Source: Listeria seeligeri serovar 1/2b str. SLCC3954 (GTDB lineage: Bacteria; Bacillota; Bacilli; Lactobacillales; Listeriaceae). From it: DNA of 64,000 bases. The stretch spans positions 930,001-994,000 of the forward strand of contig NC_013891.1 of assembly GCF_000027145.1 (NCBI RefSeq), written 5' to 3'. A program made the position numbers and the translations under genes. Positions 25,765 through 35,321 of the stretch are shown here, in pieces (the stretch's first letter is position 1; each line of letters starts with the position of its first letter). The notes under the pieces are model-generated. The model saw only the letters and a program-made list of their open reading frames with translations. It searched no databases and had not been told where the DNA came from.

Positions 25765-26639
25765 TTGTAACGGAATATGAACTACTTGTTTGTCTAGCAG
25801 AAGAACTTAATATGCGTAAAAGTGCCGAAAAACTTTTCTTAAGTCAGCCGGCTTTATCGCAACGTCTGCAAACAATCGAAAGCAGATGGAATACGAAGAT
25901 TTTTATTCGTACCCAAAAAGGTTTACTACTTACCCCAGAAGGAGAAGCCATTGTCCGCCATGCTTCAAGCGTTATTGACAGAGAACATACCATCCAAGAA
26001 AAATTAGAAGCAATGGAAGGTGTCGTGCGCGGAACGCTCAGAATTGCATGTGCAAGTGTGGTTGCTCAAATGTGGTTACCCCGTGTATTAAAAACATTTA
26101 CAAGCGCCTATCCAAATGTGCAAATTTCGCTTGTAACAGGTTGGAGCAGTGAAGTTACGCAACAACTTGCAGCAGGGAATGTTCATATCGGTATTGTGCG
26201 CGGAAATTCTACTTGGAAGAGCGTTCAAAAACCACTTTTTAAAGACAAATTAATTTTAGTTGATACGGAAATTACAAAAATCGAGCAAGTTTTCCAGACT
26301 AATCGACCTTTTGTACAGTTCCGCAGTGATTCCAATTATTATCAGGTAATTCAAGATTACTGGCAACGTAATTTCGGGAAAATGCCACGCCAGGCAATGT
26401 TGATGGATCAAATGGAGACTTCGCGTCAAATGGCGCTTAATGGGATTGGCTTTGCGATTTTGCCAGAAGTGACGATGTTAGGCTACTCAGATAAAATAAA
26501 TAAGATACCACTAACAGAAAAAGACGGATCAATTCTTAGTCGAGAAACGAATTTACTAACTTACGAACAATCGCTTGGTTTGCCACAAGTAAAAGCGTTT
26601 TTAGAAATAATTGATAAATTCCTTGAACAAGTGAAATAG
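25761..26639 (+). CDS. ccpC: LysR-family regulator CcpC
   Basis: 292 residues. N-terminal LysR helix-turn-helix: NMRKSAEKLFLSQPALSQRLQTIESRWNTKIFIRTQKGLLLTPEG. The C-terminal periplasmic-binding-like effector domain begins near GTLRIACASVV. It is the orthologue, by context after ykuL, of the citrate-responsive CcpC that represses citrate synthase and aconitase genes. Shine-Dalgarno GTGGAGG within the cbpB end. A dapH gene follows after 47 bases. Confidence 0.9.
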   Translation: MIVTEYELLVCLAEELNMRKSAEKLFLSQPALSQRLQTIESRWNTKIFIRTQKGLLLTPEGEAIVRHASSVIDREHTIQEKLEAMEGVVRGTLRIACASVVAQMWLPRVLKTFTSAYPNVQISLVTGWSSEVTQQLAAGNVHIGIVRGNSTWKSVQKPLFKDKLILVDTEITKIEQVFQTNRPFVQFRSDSNYYQVIQDYWQRNFGKMPRQAMLMDQMETSRQMALNGIGFAILPEVTMLGYSDKINKIPLTEKDGSILSRETNLLTYEQSLGLPQVKAFLEIIDKFLEQVK

Positions 26640-26686
26640 CTATGGCAAAATAGAAAGCAGAACGTATCGGAAGGGGACAATTATAC

Positions 26687-27397
26687 ATGGAACAAATGGA
26701 CGCACACCAAATTATTTCTTTTATTCAAAATAGCAAGAAAGCAACACCGGTCAAAGTTTACCTTAAAGGAGATCTAGAAAAAATTACTTTTCCTGCTGAT
26801 GTGAAAACATTTATTACAGGGAGTGTAGGAACGATTTTTGGAGAATGGGCAGTTGTTGAGCCATTGCTTGAAGAAAATAAAGCGAATATTGAAGATTATG
26901 TAATCGAAAATGATCGCCGTAATTCTGCTATTCCTCTATTAGATATGAAAAATATTAATGCGCGGATTGAGCCGGGTGCAGTGATTCGTGATCAAGTAAC
27001 TATTGGTGACAATGCGGTTATTATGATGGGCGCAAGTATTAATATCGGATCTGTCATTGGAGATGGTACGATGATTGATATGAATGTTGTTCTTGGTGGA
27101 CGCGCAACTGTCGGGAAAAACTGTCATATCGGCGCAGGATCGGTTCTTGCTGGTGTAGTAGAGCCACCATCCGCACAACCTGTTATCGTAGAAGATAATG
27201 TCGTTGTTGGTGCTAATGTGGTTGTTTTAGAAGGCGTACGTATTGGAGAAGGTGCAGTTGTTGCTGCTGGCGCAATTGTAACAAAAGACGTAGCTCCTGG
27301 AACTGTGGTTGCTGGAATCCCGGCCCGCGAACTGAAAAAATTAGATGCAAAAACTGCTTCTAAAACAGAAATTATGCAAGAACTTCGCCAACTTTAA
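26687..27397 (+). CDS. dapH: 2,3,4,5-tetrahydropyridine-2,6-dicarboxylate N-acetyltransferase
   Basis: 236 residues. After an alpha/beta N-terminal domain, the left-handed beta helix shows hexapeptide repeats (about 88-205: [30 protein letters not shown] and onward), ending in [15 protein letters not shown]. It performs the acetyl-CoA-dependent first step of the acetylase branch of lysine/meso-DAP synthesis. It is paired with dapL next door. Confidence 0.95.
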   Translation: MEQMDAHQIISFIQNSKKATPVKVYLKGDLEKITFPADVKTFITGSVGTIFGEWAVVEPLLEENKANIEDYVIENDRRNSAIPLLDMKNINARIEPGAVIRDQVTIGDNAVIMMGASINIGSVIGDGTMIDMNVVLGGRATVGKNCHIGAGSVLAGVVEPPSAQPVIVEDNVVVGANVVVLEGVRIGEGAVVAAGAIVTKDVAPGTVVAGIPARELKKLDAKTASKTEIMQELRQL

Positions 27398-27402
27398 AAA
27401 AA

Positions 27403-27444
27403 CAAAGGAAACTGTTTCGTCTTTTGGCGGAGCAGTCCTTTTTT
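27403..27444 (+). terminator. Hairpin between dapH and dapL
   Basis: AAAGGAAACTG / CAGTCCTTT with a T run forms a terminator-like hairpin. It probably attenuates rather than fully ends transcription, since dapL follows by 17 bases with no clear promoter of its own. Confidence 0.68.
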
Positions 27445-27460
27445 AAAAGGAGAGAGAGAC

Positions 27461-28579
27461 GTGGACTTAAATCAATTTATTGCGATTCGGCGTGACTTGC
27501 ACCAAATACCAGAAACTGGCTATAAAGAATGGAAAACACAAGCTTATTTACTCGATTATATCGCTAAATTACCGAGTGAATATTTGGAAGTGAAGAAATG
27601 GCGAACTGGTCTTTTAGTTCGGGTCAATGGAACGAACCCAACGAAAACAATCGGTTATCGGACGGATATTGATGCATTGCCAATCACAGAAGAAACTGGT
27701 TTAGCTTTTGAGTCGACTCACGCGGGAAATATGCATGCTTGTGGTCATGACTTACATATGAGTATTGCGCTTGGTGTATTAACTCATTTTGCAAGTAAGC
27801 CAGCAAAAGATAATTTGCTTTTTGTGTTTCAACCAGCTGAAGAAGGGCCGGGCGGGGCAAAACCAATTATGGAAAGCGCTGAATTTAATGAGTGGCGTCC
27901 AGATTCCATTTATGGGTTACATATTGCTCCGGAGTATAAAGTCGGCCAAATCGCCATTAAACCTGGCTTATTATTCGCTAATACATCCGAACTTTTTATT
28001 TCTTTCAAAGGAAAAGGTGGCCACGCTGCTTATCCACATTTAGCAAACGATATGGTAGTTGCAGCAAGTGCTTTTGTCGGCCAAATGCAAACGATTATTA
28101 GCCGAAATATCGACCCAATGGACAGCGCGGTTATTACGATTGGACGAATTCACGGTGGGGAAATTCAAAATGTGATTGCAGAAACTGCCTTTTTAGATGG
28201 AACGATTCGGACACTCTCACCCGAAACAATGGAAATCGTTTGGACACGGCTAAAACAATTAGCAAAAGGTTGGGAAGCAGCGTATCAGTGTGAAGTGACT
28301 TTTCATGCAGGTTCTGATTATTATCAAGTCGATAATGACCTAGAAGAGACAGCTACATTTATCGAATTTTTAGAAGGGAACTATCCAGACAGTTATGTAG
28401 CTGCAAAATCGGCAATGACAGGAGAAGACTTTGGTTACTTTTTATCAGAAATTAAAGGATTTATGTTTTGGCTTGGAGTGGATTCAGAGTATAGTTTACA
28501 CCACGCCAAATTAAACCCGAAAGAAGAAGCGATTCCGTTTGCTATTAATGTATTAATTAAGTTTTTAGAAAGTAAATAA
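27461..28579 (+). CDS. dapL: N-acetyldiaminopimelate deacetylase (M20 family)
   Basis: 372 residues from a GTG start after AAAAGGAGAGAGAG. M20D amidohydrolase motifs: [48 protein letters not shown] (metal-binding Cys/His) and [15 protein letters not shown] (catalytic Glu pair). [13 protein letters not shown] begins the dimerisation lid. Deacetylates N-acetyl-LL-DAP in the lysine and peptidoglycan pathway; the dapH neighbour fixes the assignment. Confidence 0.94.
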   Translation: MDLNQFIAIRRDLHQIPETGYKEWKTQAYLLDYIAKLPSEYLEVKKWRTGLLVRVNGTNPTKTIGYRTDIDALPITEETGLAFESTHAGNMHACGHDLHMSIALGVLTHFASKPAKDNLLFVFQPAEEGPGGAKPIMESAEFNEWRPDSIYGLHIAPEYKVGQIAIKPGLLFANTSELFISFKGKGGHAAYPHLANDMVVAASAFVGQMQTIISRNIDPMDSAVITIGRIHGGEIQNVIAETAFLDGTIRTLSPETMEIVWTRLKQLAKGWEAAYQCEVTFHAGSDYYQVDNDLEETATFIEFLEGNYPDSYVAAKSAMTGEDFGYFLSEIKGFMFWLGVDSEYSLHHAKLNPKEEAIPFAINVLIKFLESK

Positions 28580-28626
28580 AAAGACGTAAATTCGTTTGTT
28601 GCTGAAACGAATTTACGTCTTTTTTA
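28579..28626. terminator. Bidirectional terminator between dapL and mscS
   Basis: The perfect 17-bp stem AAGACGTAAATTCGTTT / AAACGAATTTACGTCTT is followed by T on the plus strand and A-rich sequence on the other side. Confidence 0.92.
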
Positions 28627-29505
28627 ATTGTTGTTTGGTCCAAATGTGCTAACAAAACTTAGTGGTAACTCGATTTTGTTTTCTGTCAGTGCTTCGCGGA
28701 TATCTTTTAACAAATCGCGCTGAACAGAATACTGCTCGCCGTTAACTGCTTTACCGACTACGCGGATTACCATGTTAGTTGCATCGATATTTTGTACACC
28801 AAGGACAGTAGGTGGCTCAACAATATTTTTGTTTTCTTTAGTTGCTTTAGTACAAACCTCATTGATAATCGCCATCGCTTTTTCCGGATTTTCAGTTGGA
28901 CTAATTTGAATGTCCACCATTACGCGCATATTACCGCGTGAATGATTACTAACAATCATAATTTGTCTGTTAGGAATAAAATGAAGTGTGCCATCAAAAT
29001 CCCGCACCTGTGTAGTTCTAAGTCCGAGTGCTTCTACAGTTCCATTGACTAAACCAATCGTAATCGTATCTCCAACATCAAGTTGGCGTTCGAGTAAAAT
29101 GAAAAACCCAGTCACAACGTCACTCACAAGCCCTTGAGCCCCGAATGCAATCGCTAAACTCGCAACCCCTGCGCTGGCGATAATTGCTGTGACATCCATG
29201 AAGTTCTGTAATAATAAAATCGCAAAAGTGAAAAATAATACGTAGCCATAAAAATTAGAAATCAAACTTTCAAGGGTATCAGCACGCCCAACCGAAACGG
29301 CCTGTTGTTGCCTATACTTACGAAAGAAACTACGAATAATTTTATTACCCACCACGCGAAGAATAAAATAAAGAACAATTAAAATAGCAATTTTTATCCC
29401 GAGCGAAATAATATGATTCCAGAATTTGTCCCAGTCAATTGATTGGAACCACTGTTTTAGTAAATTCATCTTCTGGTTCACATCCTTTGAAATTTCTTTA
29501 TCCAT
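28624..29505 (-). CDS. MscS-type mechanosensitive channel (YkuT-like)
   Basis: 293 residues from the ATG at 29505 behind GGAAGGGG; a GTG at 29514 would overlap the ribosome site. Three hydrophobic segments, the third being the Gly/Ala-rich pore helix TAIIASAGVASLAIAFGAQGLVSDVVTGFFI, followed by the beta domain LDVGDTITIGLVNGTVEALGLRTTQVRDFDG. It opens on hypo-osmotic shock to release solutes. Its neighbour is the gbu osmolyte importer, transcribed divergently, so uptake and release genes for osmotic balance are adjacent. Confidence 0.93.
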   Translation of the reverse strand: MDKEISKDVNQKMNLLKQWFQSIDWDKFWNHIISLGIKIAILIVLYFILRVVGNKIIRSFFRKYRQQQAVSVGRADTLESLISNFYGYVLFFTFAILLLQNFMDVTAIIASAGVASLAIAFGAQGLVSDVVTGFFILLERQLDVGDTITIGLVNGTVEALGLRTTQVRDFDGTLHFIPNRQIMIVSNHSRGNMRVMVDIQISPTENPEKAMAIINEVCTKATKENKNIVEPPTVLGVQNIDATNMVIRVVGKAVNGEQYSVQRDLLKDIREALTENKIELPLSFVSTFGPNNN

Positions 29506-29514
29506 TTCATTCAC

Positions 29515-29841
29515 CCCTTCCTAATGAAATGTCCTTTTCTATTCTAACAAATATTTGGAGGAAATGCTTATATCAAAAATAATTTATTTGCTAAAAAAAA
29601 GCCATTTTCCTCTGAAATTGCTACTTTTTTTCAAAAAAAATAAAAAAACTGTTAACCACTGTTGTTGTAAGATGGAGGCGCTTCCGTAAATACATAAAAT
29701 GGGCGAAAGCAGACTTTATGATGTGAAACTAAGCTAAAACTTGTGTACAATGGTTTATGTTATTGCTTTTTTAAAAAGTGATTTGGGCCGTGATTTTTGC
29801 CTAGTAAATAATTAATTCTAAAACAGAAAGGGGATTTTATT
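29515..29841 (+). promoter_or_regulatory. Divergent intergenic region upstream of gbuABC
   Basis: 327 bases without a gene. The gbu operon is known to have both SigA and SigB promoters in L. monocytogenes. Here I can point only to a moderate SigA candidate, GTGAAA-17 bp-TACAAT (29723-29751), and find no sequence fitting SigB at proper spacing. Otherwise the region is AT-rich. Confidence 0.35.
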
Positions 29842-31035
29842 TTGAGTAAGATTGAAGTAGAAGAGCTAACGAAAATTTTTGGAAAAAAAGCTTCCAAAGC
29901 ATCTTCTTTACTTTCTCAGGGAAAATCGAAAACAGAAATTTTAAAGGAAACAGGAGCGACTATTGGTGTTAATAAAGCATCCTTTAGCGTAGAAGAAGGG
30001 GAAATTTTCGTTATTATGGGGCTTTCTGGTAGTGGGAAGTCTACCTTAGTGCGACTATTGAACCGACTAATTGAGCCAACGAGCGGAAAAATTTGGCTAG
30101 ATGGTAAAGAATTATCTAGTTTAAATAAAAAAGAACTTCTGGAAGTTAGAAGAAAAAGTATGAGTATGGTTTTCCAGAACTTCGGCTTATTTCCGAATAG
30201 AACCATCAATCGTAATGTCGAATATGGTTTAGAAATTCAAGGACTTGATAAAGAAGAACGCGAGAAAAATGCAGCAGAATCACTTGCTTTAGTTGGACTA
30301 GCTGGTTACGGCGAACAATATCCTTCGCAACTTTCTGGTGGTATGCAACAACGTGTTGGTCTTGCGCGTGCACTTGCTAACAATCCTGATATTTTACTGA
30401 TGGATGAAGCTTTTTCAGCACTTGACCCACTGAATCGGAAAGATATGCAAGATCAATTGCTCGACTTACAAGATAAAATGAAAAAAACAATTATCTTTAT
30501 TACGCATGATTTAGATGAAGCACTTCGAATTGGGGACCACATTATGATTATGCGTGATGGCTCTGTAGTTCAAACTGGTTCGCCGGAAGATATTTTGGCA
30601 CACCCAGCAGATGAATATGTAGAAAAATTCATTGAAGATGTCGATCGCTCCAAAGTTTATACAGCAAGTAATGTGATGATTCGTCCGGAAATCGTTAATT
30701 TTGAAAAAGATGGTCCTCGTGTGGCGCTCAAACGGATGCGTGAAGCGGGAACTTCCAGCGTGTTCGTTGTGAGACGTAATCGTGAATTAGTCGGCATTGT
30801 TCATGCGGCTGATGTATCAAAACTTGTAAAAGAAAATATTACGTCGCTTGAGTCGGCTATTCACCGAGATGTTCCAACTACGGGACCAGATACGCCACTC
30901 GCAGAAATTATGGACACTATTTCGACGACAACAATTCCCATCGCTGTAACAGAAGATGGGAAACTAAAAGGAATTATTATCCGTGGTTCAGTTCTGGCCG
31001 CGCTTTCTGGAAATGAGGTGAACGTTAATGCCTAA
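29842..31035 (+). CDS. gbuA: Glycine betaine ABC transporter, ATP-binding subunit
   Basis: 397 residues from a TTG start behind GAAAGGGG. Walker A GLSGSGKSTLVRLL, signature LSGGMQQRVGLARAL and Walker B ILLMDEAFSALDP, followed by a C-terminal tandem CBS domain (about 280-390) typical of OpuA/ProV ATPases, where it senses ionic strength or c-di-AMP. It powers import of glycine betaine under osmotic and cold stress. It overlaps gbuB by 8 bases. Confidence 0.96.
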   Translation: MSKIEVEELTKIFGKKASKASSLLSQGKSKTEILKETGATIGVNKASFSVEEGEIFVIMGLSGSGKSTLVRLLNRLIEPTSGKIWLDGKELSSLNKKELLEVRRKSMSMVFQNFGLFPNRTINRNVEYGLEIQGLDKEEREKNAAESLALVGLAGYGEQYPSQLSGGMQQRVGLARALANNPDILLMDEAFSALDPLNRKDMQDQLLDLQDKMKKTIIFITHDLDEALRIGDHIMIMRDGSVVQTGSPEDILAHPADEYVEKFIEDVDRSKVYTASNVMIRPEIVNFEKDGPRVALKRMREAGTSSVFVVRRNRELVGIVHAADVSKLVKENITSLESAIHRDVPTTGPDTPLAEIMDTISTTTIPIAVTEDGKLKGIIIRGSVLAALSGNEVNVNA

Positions 31036-31876
31036 TATTCCAACGATTCCATTAGCTGATTGGATTGATAAATTGGTTGATGGCTTGACGCAGTTTGAAG
31101 GATTTTTTAATGTAATTACAAATATTATTGGTGGTATTGTTGATGGCTTCCAGTGGGTATTTGATTTAGTTCCACCGTGGTTATTTATTATTTTACTCGT
31201 TTTAGGAACGTTCTGGGTTAACCGTAAAGGCAAAAAATGGGGCTTAATTACCTTTGAAGTTGTCGGTCTACTACTTATTTGGAACCTAGATTTTTGGCGT
31301 GATATGACGCAAACATTAACACTCGTTTTAACAAGTAGTTTAATCGCTCTTATTATTGGAGTTCCTCTTGGAATTTGGATGGCAAAGAGCAACATTGTCG
31401 AAAGTATTTTCAAACCTGTACTGGACTTCATGCAAACAATGCCAGCCTTTGTTTACTTAATTCCAGCAGTTGCATTTTTTGGGATTGGAATGGTACCTGG
31501 GGTTGTAGCTTCTGTAATCTTCGCAATGCCACCAACTGTTCGGATGACAAATCTTGGTATCCGCCAAGTATCCACAGAGCTTGTCGAGGCAGCTGATTCC
31601 TTTGGTTCCACACCTTGGCAAAAACTTTGGAAAGTACAACTACCAATGGCGAAATCAACTATGATGGCTGGGATTAACCAAAGTATCATGCTAGCACTTT
31701 CCATGGTCGTTATTGCTTCGATGATTGGGGCGATGGGACTAGGAACACGAGTTTACTTCGCTGTTGGCCGTAATGATGCAGGTGGCGGATTTGTCGCTGG
31801 GATTGCAATTGTTATCGTAGCAATCATCCTTGACCGTCTAACACAAGCCTTTAACAAAAAAGCAAAATCTGAGTAA
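31028..31876 (+). CDS. gbuB: Glycine betaine ABC transporter, permease subunit
   Basis: 282 residues with about six membrane segments. The BPD transport motif EAADSFGSTPWQKLWKVQLPMAKSTMMAGI (EAA loop) couples to the ATPase. ProW/OpuAB family. It overlaps gbuA and is followed by gbuC after 13 bases, one operon. Confidence 0.95.
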   Translation: MPNIPTIPLADWIDKLVDGLTQFEGFFNVITNIIGGIVDGFQWVFDLVPPWLFIILLVLGTFWVNRKGKKWGLITFEVVGLLLIWNLDFWRDMTQTLTLVLTSSLIALIIGVPLGIWMAKSNIVESIFKPVLDFMQTMPAFVYLIPAVAFFGIGMVPGVVASVIFAMPPTVRMTNLGIRQVSTELVEAADSFGSTPWQKLWKVQLPMAKSTMMAGINQSIMLALSMVVIASMIGAMGLGTRVYFAVGRNDAGGGFVAGIAIVIVAIILDRLTQAFNKKAKSE

Positions 31877-31889
31877 GGAGGAGAGTCGT

Positions 31890-32792
31890 TTGCTAAAAAA
31901 AATAATCACCACTGTCACGCTTGCTACGCTAGTTTTCACTTTGTCGGCTTGCGGGACAACCCTTGCTCCTTATGATGCAAATAAAGATTTAGGTGAACAA
32001 ATCAATTATACAATTACTGGAATTGATGCAGGAGCAGGAATCATGTTAGCTACACAAAATGCTATTGAGGATTATCATTTAGATGACGATAATTGGCAAT
32101 TACAAACAAGTTCAACAGCTGCCATGACAAGTACACTTCAAAAAGCAATAAAAGATAAACGCCCAATCGTTGTCACTGGTTGGACTCCGCACTGGATGTT
32201 TACGAAATTTGACTTAAAATTTTTAGAAGATCCTAAAAATGTGTATGGTAACGCGGAAAATATTCATACTATTGTTCGGAAAGGTTTGAAAGAAGACAAA
32301 CCTTCCGCCTATGAAGTACTTGATAATTTCTTTTGGACAGCAGAAGATATGTCAGAAGTTATGTTAGAAGTTAATGACGGTGTGGATCCAGAAGAAGCTG
32401 CCAAAAAATGGGTTAAAAATAATCCAGAAAAAGTAGCTAAATGGACAGATGGCGTGAAAAAAGTAGATGGCGAGGAAATCAAGCTTACTTATGTAGCTTG
32501 GGATTCTGAAATTGCCTCTACCAATGTTGTCGCTGAAGCACTAAGACAAGTTGGTTATGACACAACTATTCAAGCAATGGAAATCCAACCAATGTGGGCG
32601 TCTGTTGCAACAGATGCTGCTGATGGAATGGTCGCTGCATGGCTACCAAACACTTCTGGAATTTACTATAAAGATTACAAAGGTAAATTTGAAGATTTAG
32701 GCGCAAACTTAAAAGGCGCTAAAATTGGTTTAGCAGTACCAAAATACATGACTAACATTAATTCCATTGAAGATTTAAAAACAAGTAAATAA
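31890..32792 (+). CDS. gbuC: Glycine betaine-binding lipoprotein
   Basis: 300 residues from a TTG start after AAGGAGGAG. The lipobox LSACG (about 18-22) marks lipid attachment at Cys. The OpuAC-type substrate-binding domain contains several Trp residues in AWDSEIAS, TGWTPHWMF and AAWLPNTSG that build the aromatic cage for betaine. Delivers osmolyte to GbuB on the outer face of the membrane. Confidence 0.96.
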   Translation: MLKKIITTVTLATLVFTLSACGTTLAPYDANKDLGEQINYTITGIDAGAGIMLATQNAIEDYHLDDDNWQLQTSSTAAMTSTLQKAIKDKRPIVVTGWTPHWMFTKFDLKFLEDPKNVYGNAENIHTIVRKGLKEDKPSAYEVLDNFFWTAEDMSEVMLEVNDGVDPEEAAKKWVKNNPEKVAKWTDGVKKVDGEEIKLTYVAWDSEIASTNVVAEALRQVGYDTTIQAMEIQPMWASVATDAADGMVAAWLPNTSGIYYKDYKGKFEDLGANLKGAKIGLAVPKYMTNINSIEDLKTSK

Positions 32793-32810
32793 GCTGCAGA
32801 TAATAATACG

Positions 32811-32876
32811 AAAACGGCACGAAGAAGTTCGAGTAAGCAGTTGACTGTTTACAAGATATTTTCTCCGTGCCTTTTC
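32811..32876 (+). terminator. Terminator of gbuABC
   Basis: AACGGCACGAAGAAG pairs with TTTTCTCCGTGCC (one mismatch) around a loop of about 35 bases and is followed by a T-rich tract. The long loop is unusual. Confidence 0.6.
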
Positions 32877-32930
32877 TTCTAAAAAAAGGTACAATAATAG
32901 TCAAAACTACTGCTACAGGGAGGCAAAAAA

Positions 32931-33422
32931 ATGTTAAATAAAATTTTTAAGAAAACAAAAGAAGAAACACTTCATGCTCATGTTGATGGGCAATTAATTT
33001 CACTAGAAGAAGTGCCAGATCCAGTTTTTAACCAAAAAATGATGGGTGAAGGTATTGCCATTAAACCAGAAAATGGCATAATTGTCGCACCAACAGATGG
33101 TAAAATAATTCAACTTGCCGAAACAAAACATGCTTTTGGAATTCGTACAGATATGGGACAAGAAATCCTTGTACACATTGGTTTAGAAACCGTTGCACTA
33201 AACGGAGAAGGTTTTAATGTGCTTGTCGAAGTTGGCGACAAAGTAAAAAAAGGTCAGCCAATCGTTGAAGCAGATATTGATTTCATCCAAAAAAATGCAG
33301 CGAGCACAGTCATTCCAATGGTTGTAACAAACAGCTCAGAAGGAAAATATGATTTTATTTTCAAAGAAGTGACTGATACGAAAGCAGGAAAAACCGAAGT
33401 ACTTACAACAACTTTAAAATAA
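32931..33422 (+). CDS. crr: Stand-alone glucose-type PTS EIIA component
   Basis: 163 residues, the full length of EIIA-Glc/Crr with no IIB or IIC domain. The active His pair lies in KHAFGIRTDMGQEILVHIG (second His is the phosphorylation site), and VALNGEGFNVLVEVGDKVKKGQ follows. It receives phosphate from HPr, encoded in this window, and passes it to EIIBC partners lacking their own IIA. Its own terminator makes it a single-gene unit. Confidence 0.93.
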   Translation: MLNKIFKKTKEETLHAHVDGQLISLEEVPDPVFNQKMMGEGIAIKPENGIIVAPTDGKIIQLAETKHAFGIRTDMGQEILVHIGLETVALNGEGFNVLVEVGDKVKKGQPIVEADIDFIQKNAASTVIPMVVTNSSEGKYDFIFKEVTDTKAGKTEVLTTTLK

Positions 33423-33430
33423 AACGAAAG

Positions 33431-33470
33431 AAATCCATGAATTAGCCATTTGGAATTCATGGTTTTTTTT
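33431..33470 (+). terminator. Rho-independent terminator after crr
   Basis: AATCCATGAATT / AATTCATGG stem followed by eight T. Confidence 0.9.
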
Positions 33471-33536
33471 AGTATTCATATGAGTGGTAAAAGGGTAAAA
33501 TGAAGATAATGAGTTTTTATAAGGGAGCGAAATGTT

Positions 33537-34232
33537 ATGTTAGAAGTAATTGTTCAAAATCCACGTGATGCTTATTTAGCAGAGAAATTTGGTGCAAATC
33601 GAATGGAGGTTGTCTCAGCAATTAGTGAAGGTGGTTTAACTCCAAGTTACGGAGCTATTAAAGAAATCGTGCGCGCCTCTAAATTACCTGCAATGATGAT
33701 GATTCGCCCACACAGTTTTTCTTTTGTGTATGATGAGGCAGCGAGAACTGTGATGGAGCGAGATATTGAACTTGCAAAAGAAGTTGGTGTTACTGGGATT
33801 GTGTATGGTGGGATAACTGCGGAAGGTGCGATTGATCAGGAACTCTTAGAGAAAGTCATTAGCTGGAAAGGCGATTTAGAGCTTACTTTTCATCGTGCTC
33901 TTGAAGCAACGAAAGATATCGAAGCAAGCTACCAAGTTTTGCGTACATATGGGAAAGATATCAACCAATTATTAACCTCAGGAGGAACAGATAGTGCACT
34001 CGATTCCTTAATTCGTCTAAAAAATTGGATTGAAGACAGTAAACAAAATCCCGATTCTTTTCAAATTCTGGTTGGAAGTGGCGTAAAACCAGAAAATATT
34101 GCAACGTTCCAGGCAGCTCTAAATCATACAGACTACCACGTTGGAAGTGCCGCTAGGGAAGCAAGTGATTTTTCAAAGGACCTTTCAGAAGAAAAAATCG
34201 TTACATTACAGCAAGAAATAAACCGTGATTGA
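33537..34232 (+). CDS. cutC: CutC family protein
   Basis: 231 residues. The N-terminus LEVIVQNPRDAYLAEKFGANRMEVVSAISEGGLTPSYG and motifs MMMIRPHSFSFVYD, LTFHRALE, LLTSGG and ILVGSGVKPENI describe the CutC TIM barrel. The family was first linked to copper tolerance, but the evidence is weak and the reaction is unknown. No metal-site regulator or copper operon is adjacent. Confidence 0.92.
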   Translation: MLEVIVQNPRDAYLAEKFGANRMEVVSAISEGGLTPSYGAIKEIVRASKLPAMMMIRPHSFSFVYDEAARTVMERDIELAKEVGVTGIVYGGITAEGAIDQELLEKVISWKGDLELTFHRALEATKDIEASYQVLRTYGKDINQLLTSGGTDSALDSLIRLKNWIEDSKQNPDSFQILVGSGVKPENIATFQAALNHTDYHVGSAAREASDFSKDLSEEKIVTLQQEINRD

Positions 34233-34312
34233 TTCTTTAAAGCAGGTAGCCTTACGCGCTTAGATACGCTATAATGAAACAAGACTATTCTTGAAGAAAA
34301 GGTGGAAAAAAA

Positions 34313-35185
34313 GTGAATAACTATATTGGCAAAAGCCAAGTAATGACAGTAAAAGAAATTCAAGAAACAGGTTGGCTCCTTGAGAAGGACGACGTGACTG
34401 TTTTTTTATCTAAATCAAATACACATGAAACAGAACTTGCTGCCGGCGATGAATTGACAGTATTTATTTTTGTGGATTATGACCGTGAAATTGCTGCAAC
34501 AACGATTATTCCCAAGATTCAAGTTGGACATTACGGTTGGGGAACTGTAACGGAAGTTCGTAAACACTTAGGCGTATTTGTAGATATTGGTATTGAAAAA
34601 GATGTGGTTGTATCATTAGATGATTTACCAGCACTACCACACCTATGGCCTAAAAAAGAAGACCGAGTGATGATTGCGCTTCGTGTCGACGAAGAAAATC
34701 GTGTTTGGGGCGTGCTTGCAGAAGAAGAACAATTTCGTGCGATTGCCGTTCGAGCAGAGCAAGATTTATTCAATCAAAACATCGAAGGAACAATTTATCG
34801 TTTACTAAAAGTTGGGTCGTTTGTCTTTACTGATGATTTCCACATTGGATTCATTCATGAGAGCGAACGAACTTCTGAACCAAGAATGGGTGAACGCGTA
34901 AAAGCTCGTGTTATCGCTGTAAAACCAGACGGCTCGCTTAATTTATCGCTTCGTGGTAGAGCACATGAAGTATTAAATGACGATGCTGAAATGATTTTAA
35001 CGTATTTACGGAGTGTTGGCGGAGAAATGCCATTTGGTGACAAGTCAGATCCAGATGCGATTCGTGCCAAATTCGGTATTAGTAAAGCCCAATTCAAACG
35101 AGCAATTGGAACGCTGTTAAAAGCAAAACGAATTACGCAAGAAGAGGGCATTGTTACGAAACTAACGGAAGAAACATCCGACTAA
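34313..35185 (+). CDS. cvfB: S1-domain RNA-binding protein CvfB
   Basis: 290 residues from GTG after AAAAGGTGG. Three S1-like segments (about 10-60, 70-135 and 148-212: GWGTVTEVRKHLGVFVDIGIEKDVVVSLDDLP is the clearest) followed by a winged-helix C-terminus (about 230-285: FGISKAQFKRAIGTLLKAKRI). This matches CvfB/YitL. The Staphylococcus orthologue affects virulence gene expression. A single gene between cutC and the lia operon. Confidence 0.9.
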   Translation: MNNYIGKSQVMTVKEIQETGWLLEKDDVTVFLSKSNTHETELAAGDELTVFIFVDYDREIAATTIIPKIQVGHYGWGTVTEVRKHLGVFVDIGIEKDVVVSLDDLPALPHLWPKKEDRVMIALRVDEENRVWGVLAEEEQFRAIAVRAEQDLFNQNIEGTIYRLLKVGSFVFTDDFHIGFIHESERTSEPRMGERVKARVIAVKPDGSLNLSLRGRAHEVLNDDAEMILTYLRSVGGEMPFGDKSDPDAIRAKFGISKAQFKRAIGTLLKAKRITQEEGIVTKLTEETSD

Positions 35186-35215
35186 AGTAGTAGTGGAGGT
35201 TCCAACTAGCGCGGT

Positions 35216-35245
35216 TTGTTTCGATTACCTTATACTCGCTATAAT
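35216..35245 (+). promoter_or_regulatory. Promoter of the lia operon
   Basis: TTGTTT (35216-35221), an 18-bp spacer and a perfect TATAAT (35240-35245). A LiaR binding site is expected nearby, but I could not define one. Confidence 0.62.
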
Positions 35246-35321
35246 AAACACAGCATGTACAAAGTAGCGCAAAAATGAGAAATAACTTTGTCTAAAGATT
35301 GACTTAAGGAGGTGTGTCGGC

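Noticed and set aside
29515-29841. SigB promoter for gbuABC
   Set aside because: Expected from the literature, but no GTTT/GGGWAW pair with 13-16 bp spacing was found by eye in this interval.
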